Source of the DNA: BACL27 sp947488385
Lineage (GTDB): Bacteria; Actinomycetota; Acidimicrobiia; Acidimicrobiales; Ilumatobacteraceae
DNA length: 64,000 bases
Direction of reading: 5' to 3'
Assembly (NCBI GenBank): GCA_964203655.1
Contig: CAXNMJ010000006.1
Coordinates: forward strand, 62,001-126,000
A program made the translations under genes and the position numbers. The notes under the pieces were generated by a model. The model saw only the letters and a program-made list of their open reading frames with translations, made no database searches and was not told where the DNA came from. This document shows positions 23,303 through 31,064 of the stretch, one piece after another (the first letter of the stretch is position 1; every line of letters begins with the position of its first letter).

Positions 23303-24127
23303 TTATTTTCCAGTTGGGCGGGGGTCGGTGCCAACGCGTGCAGGAGGCATCGGCAACGCAGCGAATGATTCTGCGAGATTGTCGTAGTTCACTGAGCCTG
23401 CTTCGAGACCCAGAAAAATCTCTGACTCGGGAGAACACCACATTTCGTATTCTGCTTTCCACTCTTCGCTGTCTTTGTCAGCGCCGCCGATGGCATAACG
23501 CTCGTGGCAAACGACTCCGAGGATTTCAGCGTCAGTCAAACCGCCACCGTATTTTGCACCTTGTTGAGGCATTGGGTTGCCGTTGTATGAAAGTGTTTCG
23601 TGTGCGCCACCTTCACGATCAGGATTGCCATATATTTTGATCTCGGCTGCTACGTATGCCTGTGAGCCGGTGTAAACGAAGTTCAACATGTCTTCAATTT
23701 TTGGGAAAGTTTTAAGCACTTCGCCTTGGTGCAGTACCCGTCCCGCTCCGCCAGCACCATTTGCTCCGTGACAGCCTGCGCATGAGCCGTAAACGCCGGC
23801 ACCAACTGCCATCGGACCCTCAACGGTTTTTTCTTGTGGTTTGATTGAGAGCGCGTAAAGAAAAGCCCAAAGCGGCAACAAACTTAAAGTTGCCATCGCC
23901 CAAAACGGAATTTTTTTTCGAGTCTTTGCGGCGATTACATAACTTGGATCTGGCGGGGGTGGTGGTGGAGCGCTTGCAACCGGAGCCGCTGGAGCAGGTT
24001 TCGTTTCAGAAGTTTTTGCTGGAAGATTTGACGCTGATTCACCAGTCTCTGCCGAGGGTGCTTTGCCCGCGAGAGCATCGCGCGCTGCTTGCGCACGTTT
24101 AAGTAGATGCTCGGGTATTCCTGCCAC
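23303..24127 (-). CDS. Membrane-anchored monohaem cytochrome c
   Basis: A 274-residue protein. It begins MAGIPEHLLKRAQAAR, then a Pro/Ala-rich linker with a poly-Pro stretch, one membrane helix (about 74-94) and a class I cytochrome c domain with haem site CAGCH (C116, C119) and a likely axial Met in NPMPQQG. The GTG at 24127 is preceded by AGGAG at 4-nt spacing and yields the same first 12 residues as the cytochrome b subunit at 26072; the longer frame from 24163 is unlikely. It probably passes electrons between the bc complex and an oxidase. It is divergent from the bc operon. Confidence 0.85.
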   Translation of the reverse strand: MAGIPEHLLKRAQAARDALAGKAPSAETGESASNLPAKTSETKPAPAAPVASAPPPPPPDPSYVIAAKTRKKIPFWAMATLSLLPLWAFLYALSIKPQEKTVEGPMAVGAGVYGSCAGCHGANGAGGAGRVLHQGEVLKTFPKIEDMLNFVYTGSQAYVAAEIKIYGNPDREGGAHETLSYNGNPMPQQGAKYGGGLTDAEILGVVCHERYAIGGADKDSEEWKAEYEMWCSPESEIFLGLEAGSVNYDNLAESFAALPMPPARVGTDPRPTGK

Positions 24128-24376
24128 AACTCTCCTTGAATTTTCGAAGAACTTCTCGTACATAGGTTAGACGGATTACGTCTGAGAATAAGAAGTTCAC
24201 GATCGCACAACCAATGCGAAGGGCGACTCATGCCGATTAAATCTCAACCGGTGTTGAGCATTCGTGAAACTCTGTGACCAACGAGTTAGTTGTTGGAGCG
24301 TTACAAATACCGACCTGATTGCCTACCCGACTAGGCTAAAAACAGATTTTTACGAGGAAAGGCAAGCCCTCAAACA
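24128..24376. other. Divergent intergenic region before the bc operon
   Basis: A 249-bp region with no convincing gene. It must hold promoters for the cytochrome c gene (left) and the bc/complex I block (right). GAGGAAAGG lies about 14 nt before the ATG at 24377, further than an ideal Shine-Dalgarno, and TAGGCT (near 24330) is a possible -10. I saw no Rex site or strong palindrome. Confidence 0.5.
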
Positions 24377-24853
24377 ATGCTCGCAATTGACATTCTCAGA
24401 TGGCCAGGCGTGAATCAGGCATTCCTGTTTTCGTTTGTATTCACGACTCTGCTGAGTGTCATCGTCATTCCAATCGGCAAGCGCCGCAAGTTTGATCGAA
24501 AGGCAACTTGGGGTGAAGCAATGCTCGGCGCAGCGTATGTATTCGCAGTTTTGTTTTTGGCGTTCGGTGTTGTTCCTCACCAGTTCATTGACCACGCTGA
24601 CAAAGACTTGGGCTGGCGCAAGGACAAACTTGTTTATGGTCCGTTTGACATTTTGAAGTCAGACACTGTTGGCGGAAACTTTCCGATCACTTTGAGCTAT
24701 GAAGCAATTCGCGACATCGTGGTTGTTGTGATTCACGCGTACTACATCGGTTTGATGATCTATTTGTTCAGCTGGTGGCAAAAGCGTGGCGTGGCTGTAG
24801 CCAAAGAAGTTGTCTCGTCTAGTTACGGTCGTCCGTTGACGAAGAAGAGTTAA
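24377..24853 (+). CDS. Membrane protein of the bc operon, unknown
   Basis: A 158-residue protein with three likely membrane helices (about 14-33, 50-66 and 112-132). The stretch DHADKDLGWRKDKLVYGPFD and the polar C-terminus probably face opposite sides. No cofactor motif is visible apart from two His residues in helix-loop positions (VVPHQFIDH). As first gene of the bc operon, 3 nt before the ferredoxin gene, it is best seen as an accessory or lineage-specific subunit. I do not recognise the family. Confidence 0.6.
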   Translation: MLAIDILRWPGVNQAFLFSFVFTTLLSVIVIPIGKRRKFDRKATWGEAMLGAAYVFAVLFLAFGVVPHQFIDHADKDLGWRKDKLVYGPFDILKSDTVGGNFPITLSYEAIRDIVVVVIHAYYIGLMIYLFSWWQKRGVAVAKEVVSSSYGRPLTKKS

Positions 24854-24856
24854 GCG

Positions 24857-25270
24857 ATGGCAAAAACTGACGCAAACCCACCGATGATGCCGTACACCGA
24901 CGATTACCAACTCGTCGAAGTGGATGCCGAATATTTGAACAAAGCGGTAAAACCAAAACAGTTCATTCACATCGATCAGTCCGAATGCATCATGTGTGAG
25001 GGCTGTGTTGACATTTGTCCATGGAAGTGCATCTTCATGGTCAACCCAGATGCGATCACCGAGTCGAGTGGCACCGAGTTGCCAGGTGAAGATCCATCAG
25101 ACAAAGTTGTTTTTATCATTGACGACGACGTTTGCACACGTTGTGCGCTGTGCGTTGACCGTTGTCCAACAGGTGTGATTATCCTCGGCAAAGTTGGAGT
25201 TGCACCAGCGACTGGCGAAACCCACATGCGGACGAACAATCACGGCTATTCATACGGCATGAGATTTTAG
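24857..25270 (+). CDS. 2[4Fe-4S] ferredoxin in the bc operon
   Basis: A 137-residue ferredoxin with two complete clusters: C44-x2-C47-x2-C50-x3-C54 (CIMCEGCVDICP) and C93-x2-C96-x2-C99-x3-C103 (CTRCALCVDRCP). The ~38 residues between the motifs are acidic. Canonical bc1 complexes have no such subunit, so it may be an electron donor or acceptor docked to this bc variant. It lies between the unknown membrane protein (3 nt) and cytochrome b (16 nt). Confidence 0.9.
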   Translation: MAKTDANPPMMPYTDDYQLVEVDAEYLNKAVKPKQFIHIDQSECIMCEGCVDICPWKCIFMVNPDAITESSGTELPGEDPSDKVVFIIDDDVCTRCALCVDRCPTGVIILGKVGVAPATGETHMRTNNHGYSYGMRF

Positions 25271-25286
25271 GAACGGAGAAAATCTA

Positions 25287-26072
25287 ATGGTACAAATGCT
25301 TGAACAGAAGTCGCGGCCAACAATTAAACAACGCGCGACCAAACTCAACGAGTCGATGCAATCAAGCCAAGCCTGGAACTCAATTTTCCGACCGGGTTCG
25401 ATCTTCCGCAAGGGTTATTCAGACTCCCCGAGAAACCGTTCGTATGTTGTGATGAACTCAGTTCTGTATCACCTTCATCCAGTAAAGGTAAAGCGTCACG
25501 CGGTGAAGGTCAGCTACACGCTTTGTCTCGGTGGTTTGAGTTTCTTCCTGTTTATTTTGTTGACGATCACGGGCATTTTCTTGATGTTCTTTTATCGTCC
25601 GACGGCAGCTAATGCTTGGCAAGATATTCAATCTCTGCACACCTCGGTGACGTTTGGTCTAATGGTGCGAAACATGCATCGATGGGCAGCGCACTTGATG
25701 GTTCTTGCAGTGTTCTTACATATGGCCCGCGTTTTTTACCATGGCGCTTACAAAGCACCGCGCGAGTTCAACTGGGTGATCGGCGTAATTTTGTTGACTC
25801 TGACTCTTTTGCTCTCGTTTACCGGCTATCTGTTGCCTTGGGATCAACTCGCACTTTGGGCGGTGGCCGTAGGCACAAACATGATGGGTTACTCGCCAGT
25901 CATCGGTTCTCAAGTTCGTTTCGTGCTTTTGGGCGGCGTCGAAATTGGACCCGAAACTTTGTTGCGCTGGTATGTGTTGCACGTTTTACTATTCCCATTC
26001 GTGACAGTCATCTTTCTCGCGATCCACTTCTGGCGCGTGCGTAAAGACGGCGGAATTTCAGGACCACTCTGA
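25287..26072 (+). CDS. qcrB: Cytochrome b, N-terminal (b6-like) subunit
   Basis: A 261-residue cytochrome b carrying the four-helix haem bundle. Haem-ligand His pairs are visible: in one helix MVRNMHRWAAHLMVLAVFLH and in another VLHVLLFPFVTVIFLAIHFW, with TGYLLPWDQLALWAV between them. The C-terminal part of cytochrome b is a separate gene (26072), so the protein is split as in b6f and Bacillus-type bc complexes. Haem bL and bH pass electrons across the membrane from menaquinol. The stop overlaps the next start (TGATG). Confidence 0.9.
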   Translation: MVQMLEQKSRPTIKQRATKLNESMQSSQAWNSIFRPGSIFRKGYSDSPRNRSYVVMNSVLYHLHPVKVKRHAVKVSYTLCLGGLSFFLFILLTITGIFLMFFYRPTAANAWQDIQSLHTSVTFGLMVRNMHRWAAHLMVLAVFLHMARVFYHGAYKAPREFNWVIGVILLTLTLLLSFTGYLLPWDQLALWAVAVGTNMMGYSPVIGSQVRFVLLGGVEIGPETLLRWYVLHVLLFPFVTVIFLAIHFWRVRKDGGISGPL

Positions 26073-26794
26073 TGGCCGGCATTCCTGAGCATCTTCTCAA
26101 GCGCGCTGCAGAAGCGCGAGAAAAAGCTGCAGCATCAGCAGCTGGTGCGACCGCAGCGCCAGCAGGTGATGCAGGCGAGAGAATTCCTGCTGATCTTTTA
26201 GATCGAAACAAGTCGGCGGTCGCGGTTGCCGAAAAACCTGGTGCTGCGGTTGTTGCTGCACCAACTTCAAATGGCGTTCCATTTGGTGCAGGTCCAGGCG
26301 GACATACTCAAAGACTTTTGACTGTTGTTAAGTCGGGTTCAATTCAAGACGTGAAAGCCGTGCCAGTAGACAAAGTCCATACTTGGCCTCACTTGTTGGG
26401 AATTGAGTTCGTGGCTTCACTCGCATGTACGGCATTCGTATTTATGTTCTCTTGGTTTGTCAATGCACCGTTGTTGCAAGCGGCAAATTTCAACCAAACA
26501 CCAAACCCTTCAAAGGCGCCTTGGTACTTTCTTGGATTGCAAGAACTTTTGACGATGTTCCACCCGATGATTGCAGGTGTGACAATTCCGGGAATGGGCA
26601 TCATCGCTTTGATTTTTGCTCCGTATCTCGACCGCACCACCTCGAATCATCCAGAAGATCGAAAGTTCATGACGAGCTTGATGACGGTCCACTTGATGTT
26701 TTGGGCAGTGCTCGTAATTATTGGTTCGTTCTTCAGAGGTCCTGGTTTCAACTTTGTCTTCCCATGGCGTGAAGGCATCTTCTTCGAATTGTGA
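26072..26794 (+). CDS. Cytochrome b C-terminal (subunit IV-like) with GIPEHLLKRA leader
   Basis: A 240-residue protein. The first ~70 residues are Ala-rich and begin MAGIPEHLLKRAAEAR, with a second similar phrase GERIPADLLDRNKSA. The membrane part has three helices and the quinol-site loop NPSKAPWYFLGLQELL, corresponding to the PEWY motif of Qo but with Ala-Pro, as often in menaquinol-using bc complexes. TIPGMGIIALIFAPYLDR follows. It pairs with the b6-like protein just upstream (start and stop overlap). The N-terminal extension is shared with the cytochrome c at 23303. Confidence 0.88.
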   Translation: MAGIPEHLLKRAAEAREKAAASAAGATAAPAGDAGERIPADLLDRNKSAVAVAEKPGAAVVAAPTSNGVPFGAGPGGHTQRLLTVVKSGSIQDVKAVPVDKVHTWPHLLGIEFVASLACTAFVFMFSWFVNAPLLQAANFNQTPNPSKAPWYFLGLQELLTMFHPMIAGVTIPGMGIIALIFAPYLDRTTSNHPEDRKFMTSLMTVHLMFWAVLVIIGSFFRGPGFNFVFPWREGIFFEL

Positions 26795-26809
26795 TCGGAT
26801 AAAACAAAT

Positions 26810-27661
26810 ATGAACTCAACCACAATCATCACGATCGCGATCGCGGTCATCGCTGTTCTTGGTTTAGGTGTGGTGCTTACTGCGACTCGCCGCTCAGATA
26901 TGAGTGGTGTCGGAGTTCTCTCACGCGAGACTCGCAAACGCGATCGCAATGCAGCCAAGACTGCTCGCAAAGCAAGACTTGATGTTGAAGCATCTGCAGT
27001 CGCAGTGCGAAGCAGTGCTGTCGCCACGATGCCTGTCGCTGAAGTCGAGCCGTGGGTTGCACCCGATCCAGAAATCCTTGGCGAATCACGACGCGCATTT
27101 TTGAATCGTGCGACGTTCACGTTGATGAGCGCGAGTCTCGGCGGATTTGCGGCAGCTTTGATCGCGTTTTTGTGGAAGGGCGCTGAGGGCGGCTTCGGTT
27201 CGAAGATCAATGCTGGAAAAGTTGAAGATGTGATCGGTCAGATTCGCTCAGGTGGCGGATTCTTTTACCTTCCTGAGGCGCGTTCGTGGGTGACGGAATA
27301 TCCGAAAGAATCTTTATCAAAAGCAGAGCTTGTTTACGGTGGGCAAGCACCAGTTCTTGCAGGCATGAGTGCAGGCGTAATTGCGCTCTACCAAAAGTGT
27401 CCTCACCTCGGATGTCGCGTTCCCGAATGCAAAACATCCCAGTGGTTTGAGTGCCCATGTCATGGTTCGCAATACAACCGTGTTGGTGAGAAAAAAGGTG
27501 GACCAGCGCCACGCGGCATGGATCGGTTCGGTGTTTCGGTTTCAAATGGTTTTGTTGTGATCGATACGGGAACTGTTTTCGGTGGACCGCCGATTGGAAC
27601 TAACACGACTGGTCAAGAGGCAGAAGGGCCACACTGTGTCGGCGGAACGGGTGGACACTAG
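26810..27661 (+). CDS. qcrA: Rieske iron-sulfur subunit
   Basis: A 283-residue Rieske protein. There is an N-terminal hydrophobic helix (about 5-23), a basic linker, a second helix near 100-120 and a C-terminal Rieske domain with C197-x-H199 (CPHLGC) and C215-x2-H218 (CPCHG), completing the [2Fe-2S] ligand set; the two further Cys form the usual disulphide. A 30-residue Gly/Thr-rich tail follows. It takes electrons from menaquinol at Qo and passes them to cytochrome c. The stop directly abuts the next start. Confidence 0.93.
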   Translation: MNSTTIITIAIAVIAVLGLGVVLTATRRSDMSGVGVLSRETRKRDRNAAKTARKARLDVEASAVAVRSSAVATMPVAEVEPWVAPDPEILGESRRAFLNRATFTLMSASLGGFAAALIAFLWKGAEGGFGSKINAGKVEDVIGQIRSGGGFFYLPEARSWVTEYPKESLSKAELVYGGQAPVLAGMSAGVIALYQKCPHLGCRVPECKTSQWFECPCHGSQYNRVGEKKGGPAPRGMDRFGVSVSNGFVVIDTGTVFGGPPIGTNTTGQEAEGPHCVGGTGGH

Positions 27662-28702
27662 ATGAGTTTTGCAGTGATATTTGCTGACACGACGACGACT
27701 GTCGCTTGGGTAATTCTTCTTGCGTCCGTTTTGGGTTGGGTTATTTATGGGCTTGGAAACTTGCGATCTTCAAAGCGCGAGATTGGCGCCGAAATCAAGT
27801 TGGCCGCAAACCGCAAACCGTATTACGACGACGAGCGTCTGGAAGGCGAAAAAATAGAGCGCACTCAACTAATCGGCCTTGCCTTTCTTGCCGTTACAAC
27901 GATTGCGCTTCCGCTTTACTGGATTCTTGAACCCGGTCGCATGGTCGGGGCAGAGAAAGAATTTGAACATATTTTTGAAGAATGGGGAAGTGGACTTTTC
28001 GCCACGACTGCAGATGGGGGCTTTAACTGTGCTGGTTGCCACGGTGGCATGAACGGCGGCGGCGGCGTTGCCTCATATGCCATCACTGACCCGAATACAT
28101 CTGAAGTGAAGCAAGTCAACTGGAAAGCACCAGCAATTAACACCGTTTTTTATCGATACAGCGAAGAAGAAGTTCGATTCATTCTCGAATATGGTCGTCC
28201 GTTCTCTCCGATGTCAGCATGGGGTTTGGTCGGGGGCGGGCCGATGAACGATCAGCAGATTCAAACTGTTATTGACTACGTGAAAAGTATTGAAACTCCA
28301 CGTGATGCCAACGGCAAGTTGCCCGATGAAAAGCAAAAAGAGATTCAAGATGAAGCAGAGCGTCAGGTCAAGGCGGGCACATACTCAACAATCGGTGAAG
28401 CACTATTCAACTTGGATTTAGGTAGCGGTAACTTCTCTTGTGCGCGATGCCATACCAAAGGTTGGTCATATGGTGATCCGCAAATTACTGGTGGTGGCGC
28501 GTTTGGCCCAAACCTCACAGGTGGCTCGGTAGTTCGACAGTTTCCACAACGCGATGAAATGATTGCCTTCATTAAAGGCGGCAGCGAGTTCGGCAAGAAA
28601 TACGGACAACAAGGTCAAGGCTCAGGTCGAATGCCGGCGTTTGGTTTGATGCTTACTGATGATCAAATTGCTGCAGTAATTGACTATGTGAGAGGTTTGT
28701 AG
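27662..28702 (+). CDS. qcrC: Di-haem cytochrome c subunit of the bc complex
   Basis: A 346-residue membrane cytochrome c with two N-terminal helices (about 13-35 and 73-90) and two haem domains, CAGCH (C123) and CARCH (C260). The second has a likely axial Met in GRMPAFG. The inter-domain stretch (about 220-250) is charged and helical. Actinobacterial QcrC is also di-haem, which allows direct transfer to an oxidase, but the membrane topology here is different, with anchors before the haems. It lies immediately after the Rieske gene. Confidence 0.88.
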   Translation: MSFAVIFADTTTTVAWVILLASVLGWVIYGLGNLRSSKREIGAEIKLAANRKPYYDDERLEGEKIERTQLIGLAFLAVTTIALPLYWILEPGRMVGAEKEFEHIFEEWGSGLFATTADGGFNCAGCHGGMNGGGGVASYAITDPNTSEVKQVNWKAPAINTVFYRYSEEEVRFILEYGRPFSPMSAWGLVGGGPMNDQQIQTVIDYVKSIETPRDANGKLPDEKQKEIQDEAERQVKAGTYSTIGEALFNLDLGSGNFSCARCHTKGWSYGDPQITGGGAFGPNLTGGSVVRQFPQRDEMIAFIKGGSEFGKKYGQQGQGSGRMPAFGLMLTDDQIAAVIDYVRGL

Positions 28703-28704
28703 GA

Positions 28705-29529
28705 ATGTTTTCAATACTTGCAGTCAGCTGGGAGCCACAACTTCGAGGTTTTGTAATCGTTGCGATTGCAGTCGGCGTATTAATCGGTGGCACCTATTTA
28801 GTGGTAGGCACGAATCTTGGTGCACGACTTGGTTTCTTGGTGGTTCTGGCCGGTCTATTTGGCTGGATGGCAACGATGGGCGCAATTTGGTGGACATACG
28901 GCATTGGTCTTAAAGGTCGCGAACCAACTTGGCAACCTGCTGACCCGACAACAATTGTGCGCAGTTCTGATTTGTTGGACGACGCCGAAATTCTGATCAT
29001 GCCGATGCAGCCATCTGGCGATTTCGTCGGTGACGCTGCTGCTGCATCTGCAGCATTGCAGAGCGAGGGATGGTTGTTGCTTGAGGACTCTGATCCTCGT
29101 CGTGGTCAAGCAGCGGCGTCTGCTGACGAAATACTTCAGAATCAAGCCGAAGAACTTGCGTCTGGAGAATATGTCTCGGTCGCCGTCTACGACAAGGGCG
29201 GGGACCGCTGGCCAAAAATTAGTGAGTCACTTGACTTTCTCGCGTTCTTTCATGAGCCGCATTATTCGTTAGTTCAGATCGCCCCAGTGGTTCCACAACG
29301 AACAGAGCCAGGCCGAGCACCAGCGCGCCCGGTCATCGACGAGACTGCGCCTCAGCGATACGTATATATGTTGCGAGATCTCGGCACTAAGCGTCAGCCG
29401 GCAATTTTTATAACAATTGGCTCGACGATCATCTTTTTGCTGCTTTGTCGACTTTTGCATGTGCGCGACCTACGTTTGCGCGAGAACCTCGGCGTTGACG
29501 CAGGTTCAAGTTCATCAGCGAAGAGCTAA
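28705..29529 (+). CDS. Unknown membrane protein ending the bc gene set
   Basis: A 274-residue protein with two N-terminal helices (about 13-31 and 39-60), a ~165-residue soluble domain and a C-terminal helix (about 230-248) followed by a Ser-rich tail. The soluble part has an Ala/Asp-rich segment (DFVGDAAAASAALQSE) and VYDKGGDRWPK. No cofactor motif or family recognised. It is 2 nt after qcrC and 3 nt before nuoA, so it is part of the respiratory operon and may be a structural link or assembly subunit. Confidence 0.55.
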   Translation: MFSILAVSWEPQLRGFVIVAIAVGVLIGGTYLVVGTNLGARLGFLVVLAGLFGWMATMGAIWWTYGIGLKGREPTWQPADPTTIVRSSDLLDDAEILIMPMQPSGDFVGDAAAASAALQSEGWLLLEDSDPRRGQAAASADEILQNQAEELASGEYVSVAVYDKGGDRWPKISESLDFLAFFHEPHYSLVQIAPVVPQRTEPGRAPARPVIDETAPQRYVYMLRDLGTKRQPAIFITIGSTIIFLLLCRLLHVRDLRLRENLGVDAGSSSSAKS

Positions 29530-29532
29530 CCC

Positions 29533-30009
29533 GTGGGTCAATATCTACCGATAGTTGTATTAGCAATTTTGGCGATTCTGTTTGGCGTCGGCTCGCTTGT
29601 CGCATCAAAACTTTTAGCACCGCGACGTCCGAATTCAGCAAAAGAAGCACCCTATGAGTGTGGAATTGTCCCCAGTCTTGAAGCCCCAGAGAGATTTCCT
29701 GTCAGCTTTTATGTTGTGGCGATGCTATTCATCATGTTTGACATCGAAATTATTTTTGTCTATCCATATGCCGTTGCGAGCCAGTCGCTTGGTGTCTATG
29801 GTTTTGCCGAGTTGCTGGCTTTCAGTGCAGTCTTTTTCGTAGCGTTTGTTTACGTTGTAGCTCGTGGCGCATTGGATTGGGGTCCGCTTAAGAAGTCGCG
29901 CCAGTTGGTAGAAGTTGACGGCGATATTCTGTCGGCATCTCGCTCAACATCAACAACAATTCGTCGTGTTGGTCTTGAAGGTCGCGAGAAAGAAAAAGTT
30001 TCAGTCTGA
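29533..30009 (+). CDS. nuoA: Complex I subunit NuoA (14-gene cluster)
   Basis: A 158-residue, three-helix subunit at the junction of the membrane and peripheral arms of NADH:quinone oxidoreductase. Diagnostic APYECGIVPSLEAPERFPV in the first loop and MFDIEIIFVYPYA in the second helix. A ~40-residue polar C-terminal extension (QLVEVDGDILSASRSTS...) is longer than in NuoA of the second cluster. Start is GTG, 3 nt after the preceding gene; the stop overlaps nuoB (TGATG). Confidence 0.93.
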   Translation: MGQYLPIVVLAILAILFGVGSLVASKLLAPRRPNSAKEAPYECGIVPSLEAPERFPVSFYVVAMLFIMFDIEIIFVYPYAVASQSLGVYGFAELLAFSAVFFVAFVYVVARGALDWGPLKKSRQLVEVDGDILSASRSTSTTIRRVGLEGREKEKVSV

Positions 30010-30593
30010 TGGGAATCATTCAAAATGTTGCTGACGATGGCTTGGGTGGGCTCGAGCACAACTTCTTGACGGGTCGCGTAGAGGAACTAGTCAAGTGGTC
30101 TCGTTCAAGGTCGAGTTGGGGCGCAACATTTGGTCTGGCCTGTTGTGCGATTGAAATGATGACCGCAGGAACAGCGCACTATGACTTGGCTCGTTTCGGA
30201 ATGGAAGTTTTTCGTGCGTCACCGCGTCAAGCCGACATCATGATTGTTGCGGGGCGAGTCAGCCAAAAGATGGCACCGGTTTTGCGCCAGGTTTACGACC
30301 AAATGATGGAACCGAAATGGGTTATCTCAATGGGCGTCTGTGCAAGTAGCGGCGGAATGTTCAACAATTACGCAATCGTGCAAGGTGTAGACCAGATTGT
30401 TCCGGTAGATGTTTACGCGCCGGGTTGCCCGCCAACACCTGAGACTTTGATTCATGCAATTGAAACCCTGCATCAACTAATTGAAGATGGCGAAATTATG
30501 CGTCGTCGTCAGTCAACTGGGGCGGGAGCGCAAGTGCATATTCAAGAAATTCCTGCAGGCACAACGACCCCGGTTGTACTTGGATCGCGTTGA
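30009..30593 (+). CDS. nuoB: Complex I subunit NuoB (14-gene cluster)
   Basis: A 194-residue subunit holding the terminal cluster N2 next to the quinone site. Ligands are C45 and C46 (GLACCAIEMM), C111 (MGVCASSGG) and C140 (APGCPPTPE). Cluster 1 differs from cluster 2 in having Ser at the position of the extra Cys (CASSGG against CANCGG). It starts on the nuoA stop and lies 3 nt before nuoC. Confidence 0.95.
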   Translation: MGIIQNVADDGLGGLEHNFLTGRVEELVKWSRSRSSWGATFGLACCAIEMMTAGTAHYDLARFGMEVFRASPRQADIMIVAGRVSQKMAPVLRQVYDQMMEPKWVISMGVCASSGGMFNNYAIVQGVDQIVPVDVYAPGCPPTPETLIHAIETLHQLIEDGEIMRRRQSTGAGAQVHIQEIPAGTTTPVVLGSR

Positions 30594-30596
30594 GCC

Positions 30597-31064
30597 ATGT
30601 CGCAAGTTTCTGGTCGTGTCGCCGATGATGTTCGTTTCGTCCTAAAAGCCGACTATTTAAAGACGATCACTGCATTGCGCAGTGAAGGCTTTGAAATGTG
30701 TGTTGATCTAACGGCCGTTGACTATTTGACTCATCCTGGTCGCAATATTTCGCCAGAAGTGGCAAGTCAGATCACCCTTGAGCGCTTTGAACTAGTGGTC
30801 AATCTTTTATCTCTCTCGCAACGCCGTCGCGTGCGTCTGCGAATTCAAGTTTCTGAATCTGACCCAGTTGTTGACTCGGCATTCGATGTTTATCCGGGCA
30901 CAGAAGCCATGGAGCGCGAAGTGTTTGACATGTTCGGAATCAAATTCAACGGTCACCCAGACTTGACACGAATTTTGATGCCAGAAGACTGGCAAGGTCA
31001 CCCTCTGCGAAAAGATTACGCCCAAGGCAACATTCCAGTTCAGTTCAAAGGTGCTGCGTCATGA
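30597..31064 (+). CDS. nuoC: Complex I subunit NuoC (14-gene cluster)
   Basis: A 155-residue peripheral-arm subunit. The signature near the C-terminus is AMEREVFDMFGIKFNGHPDL with RILMPEDWQGHPLRKDY, the 30-kDa subunit motif. Shorter than NuoC of the second cluster (208 residues). The stop overlaps the nuoD start (ATGA), as is usual for these paired subunits. Confidence 0.94.
   Translation: MSQVSGRVADDVRFVLKADYLKTITALRSEGFEMCVDLTAVDYLTHPGRNISPEVASQITLERFELVVNLLSLSQRRRVRLRIQVSESDPVVDSAFDVYPGTEAMEREVFDMFGIKFNGHPDLTRILMPEDWQGHPLRKDYAQGNIPVQFKGAAS

Noticed and set aside
24128..24163. Longer cytochrome c start at 24163
   Set aside because: The GTG at 24127 has AGGAG at good spacing and gives the same N-terminus as the protein at 26072.
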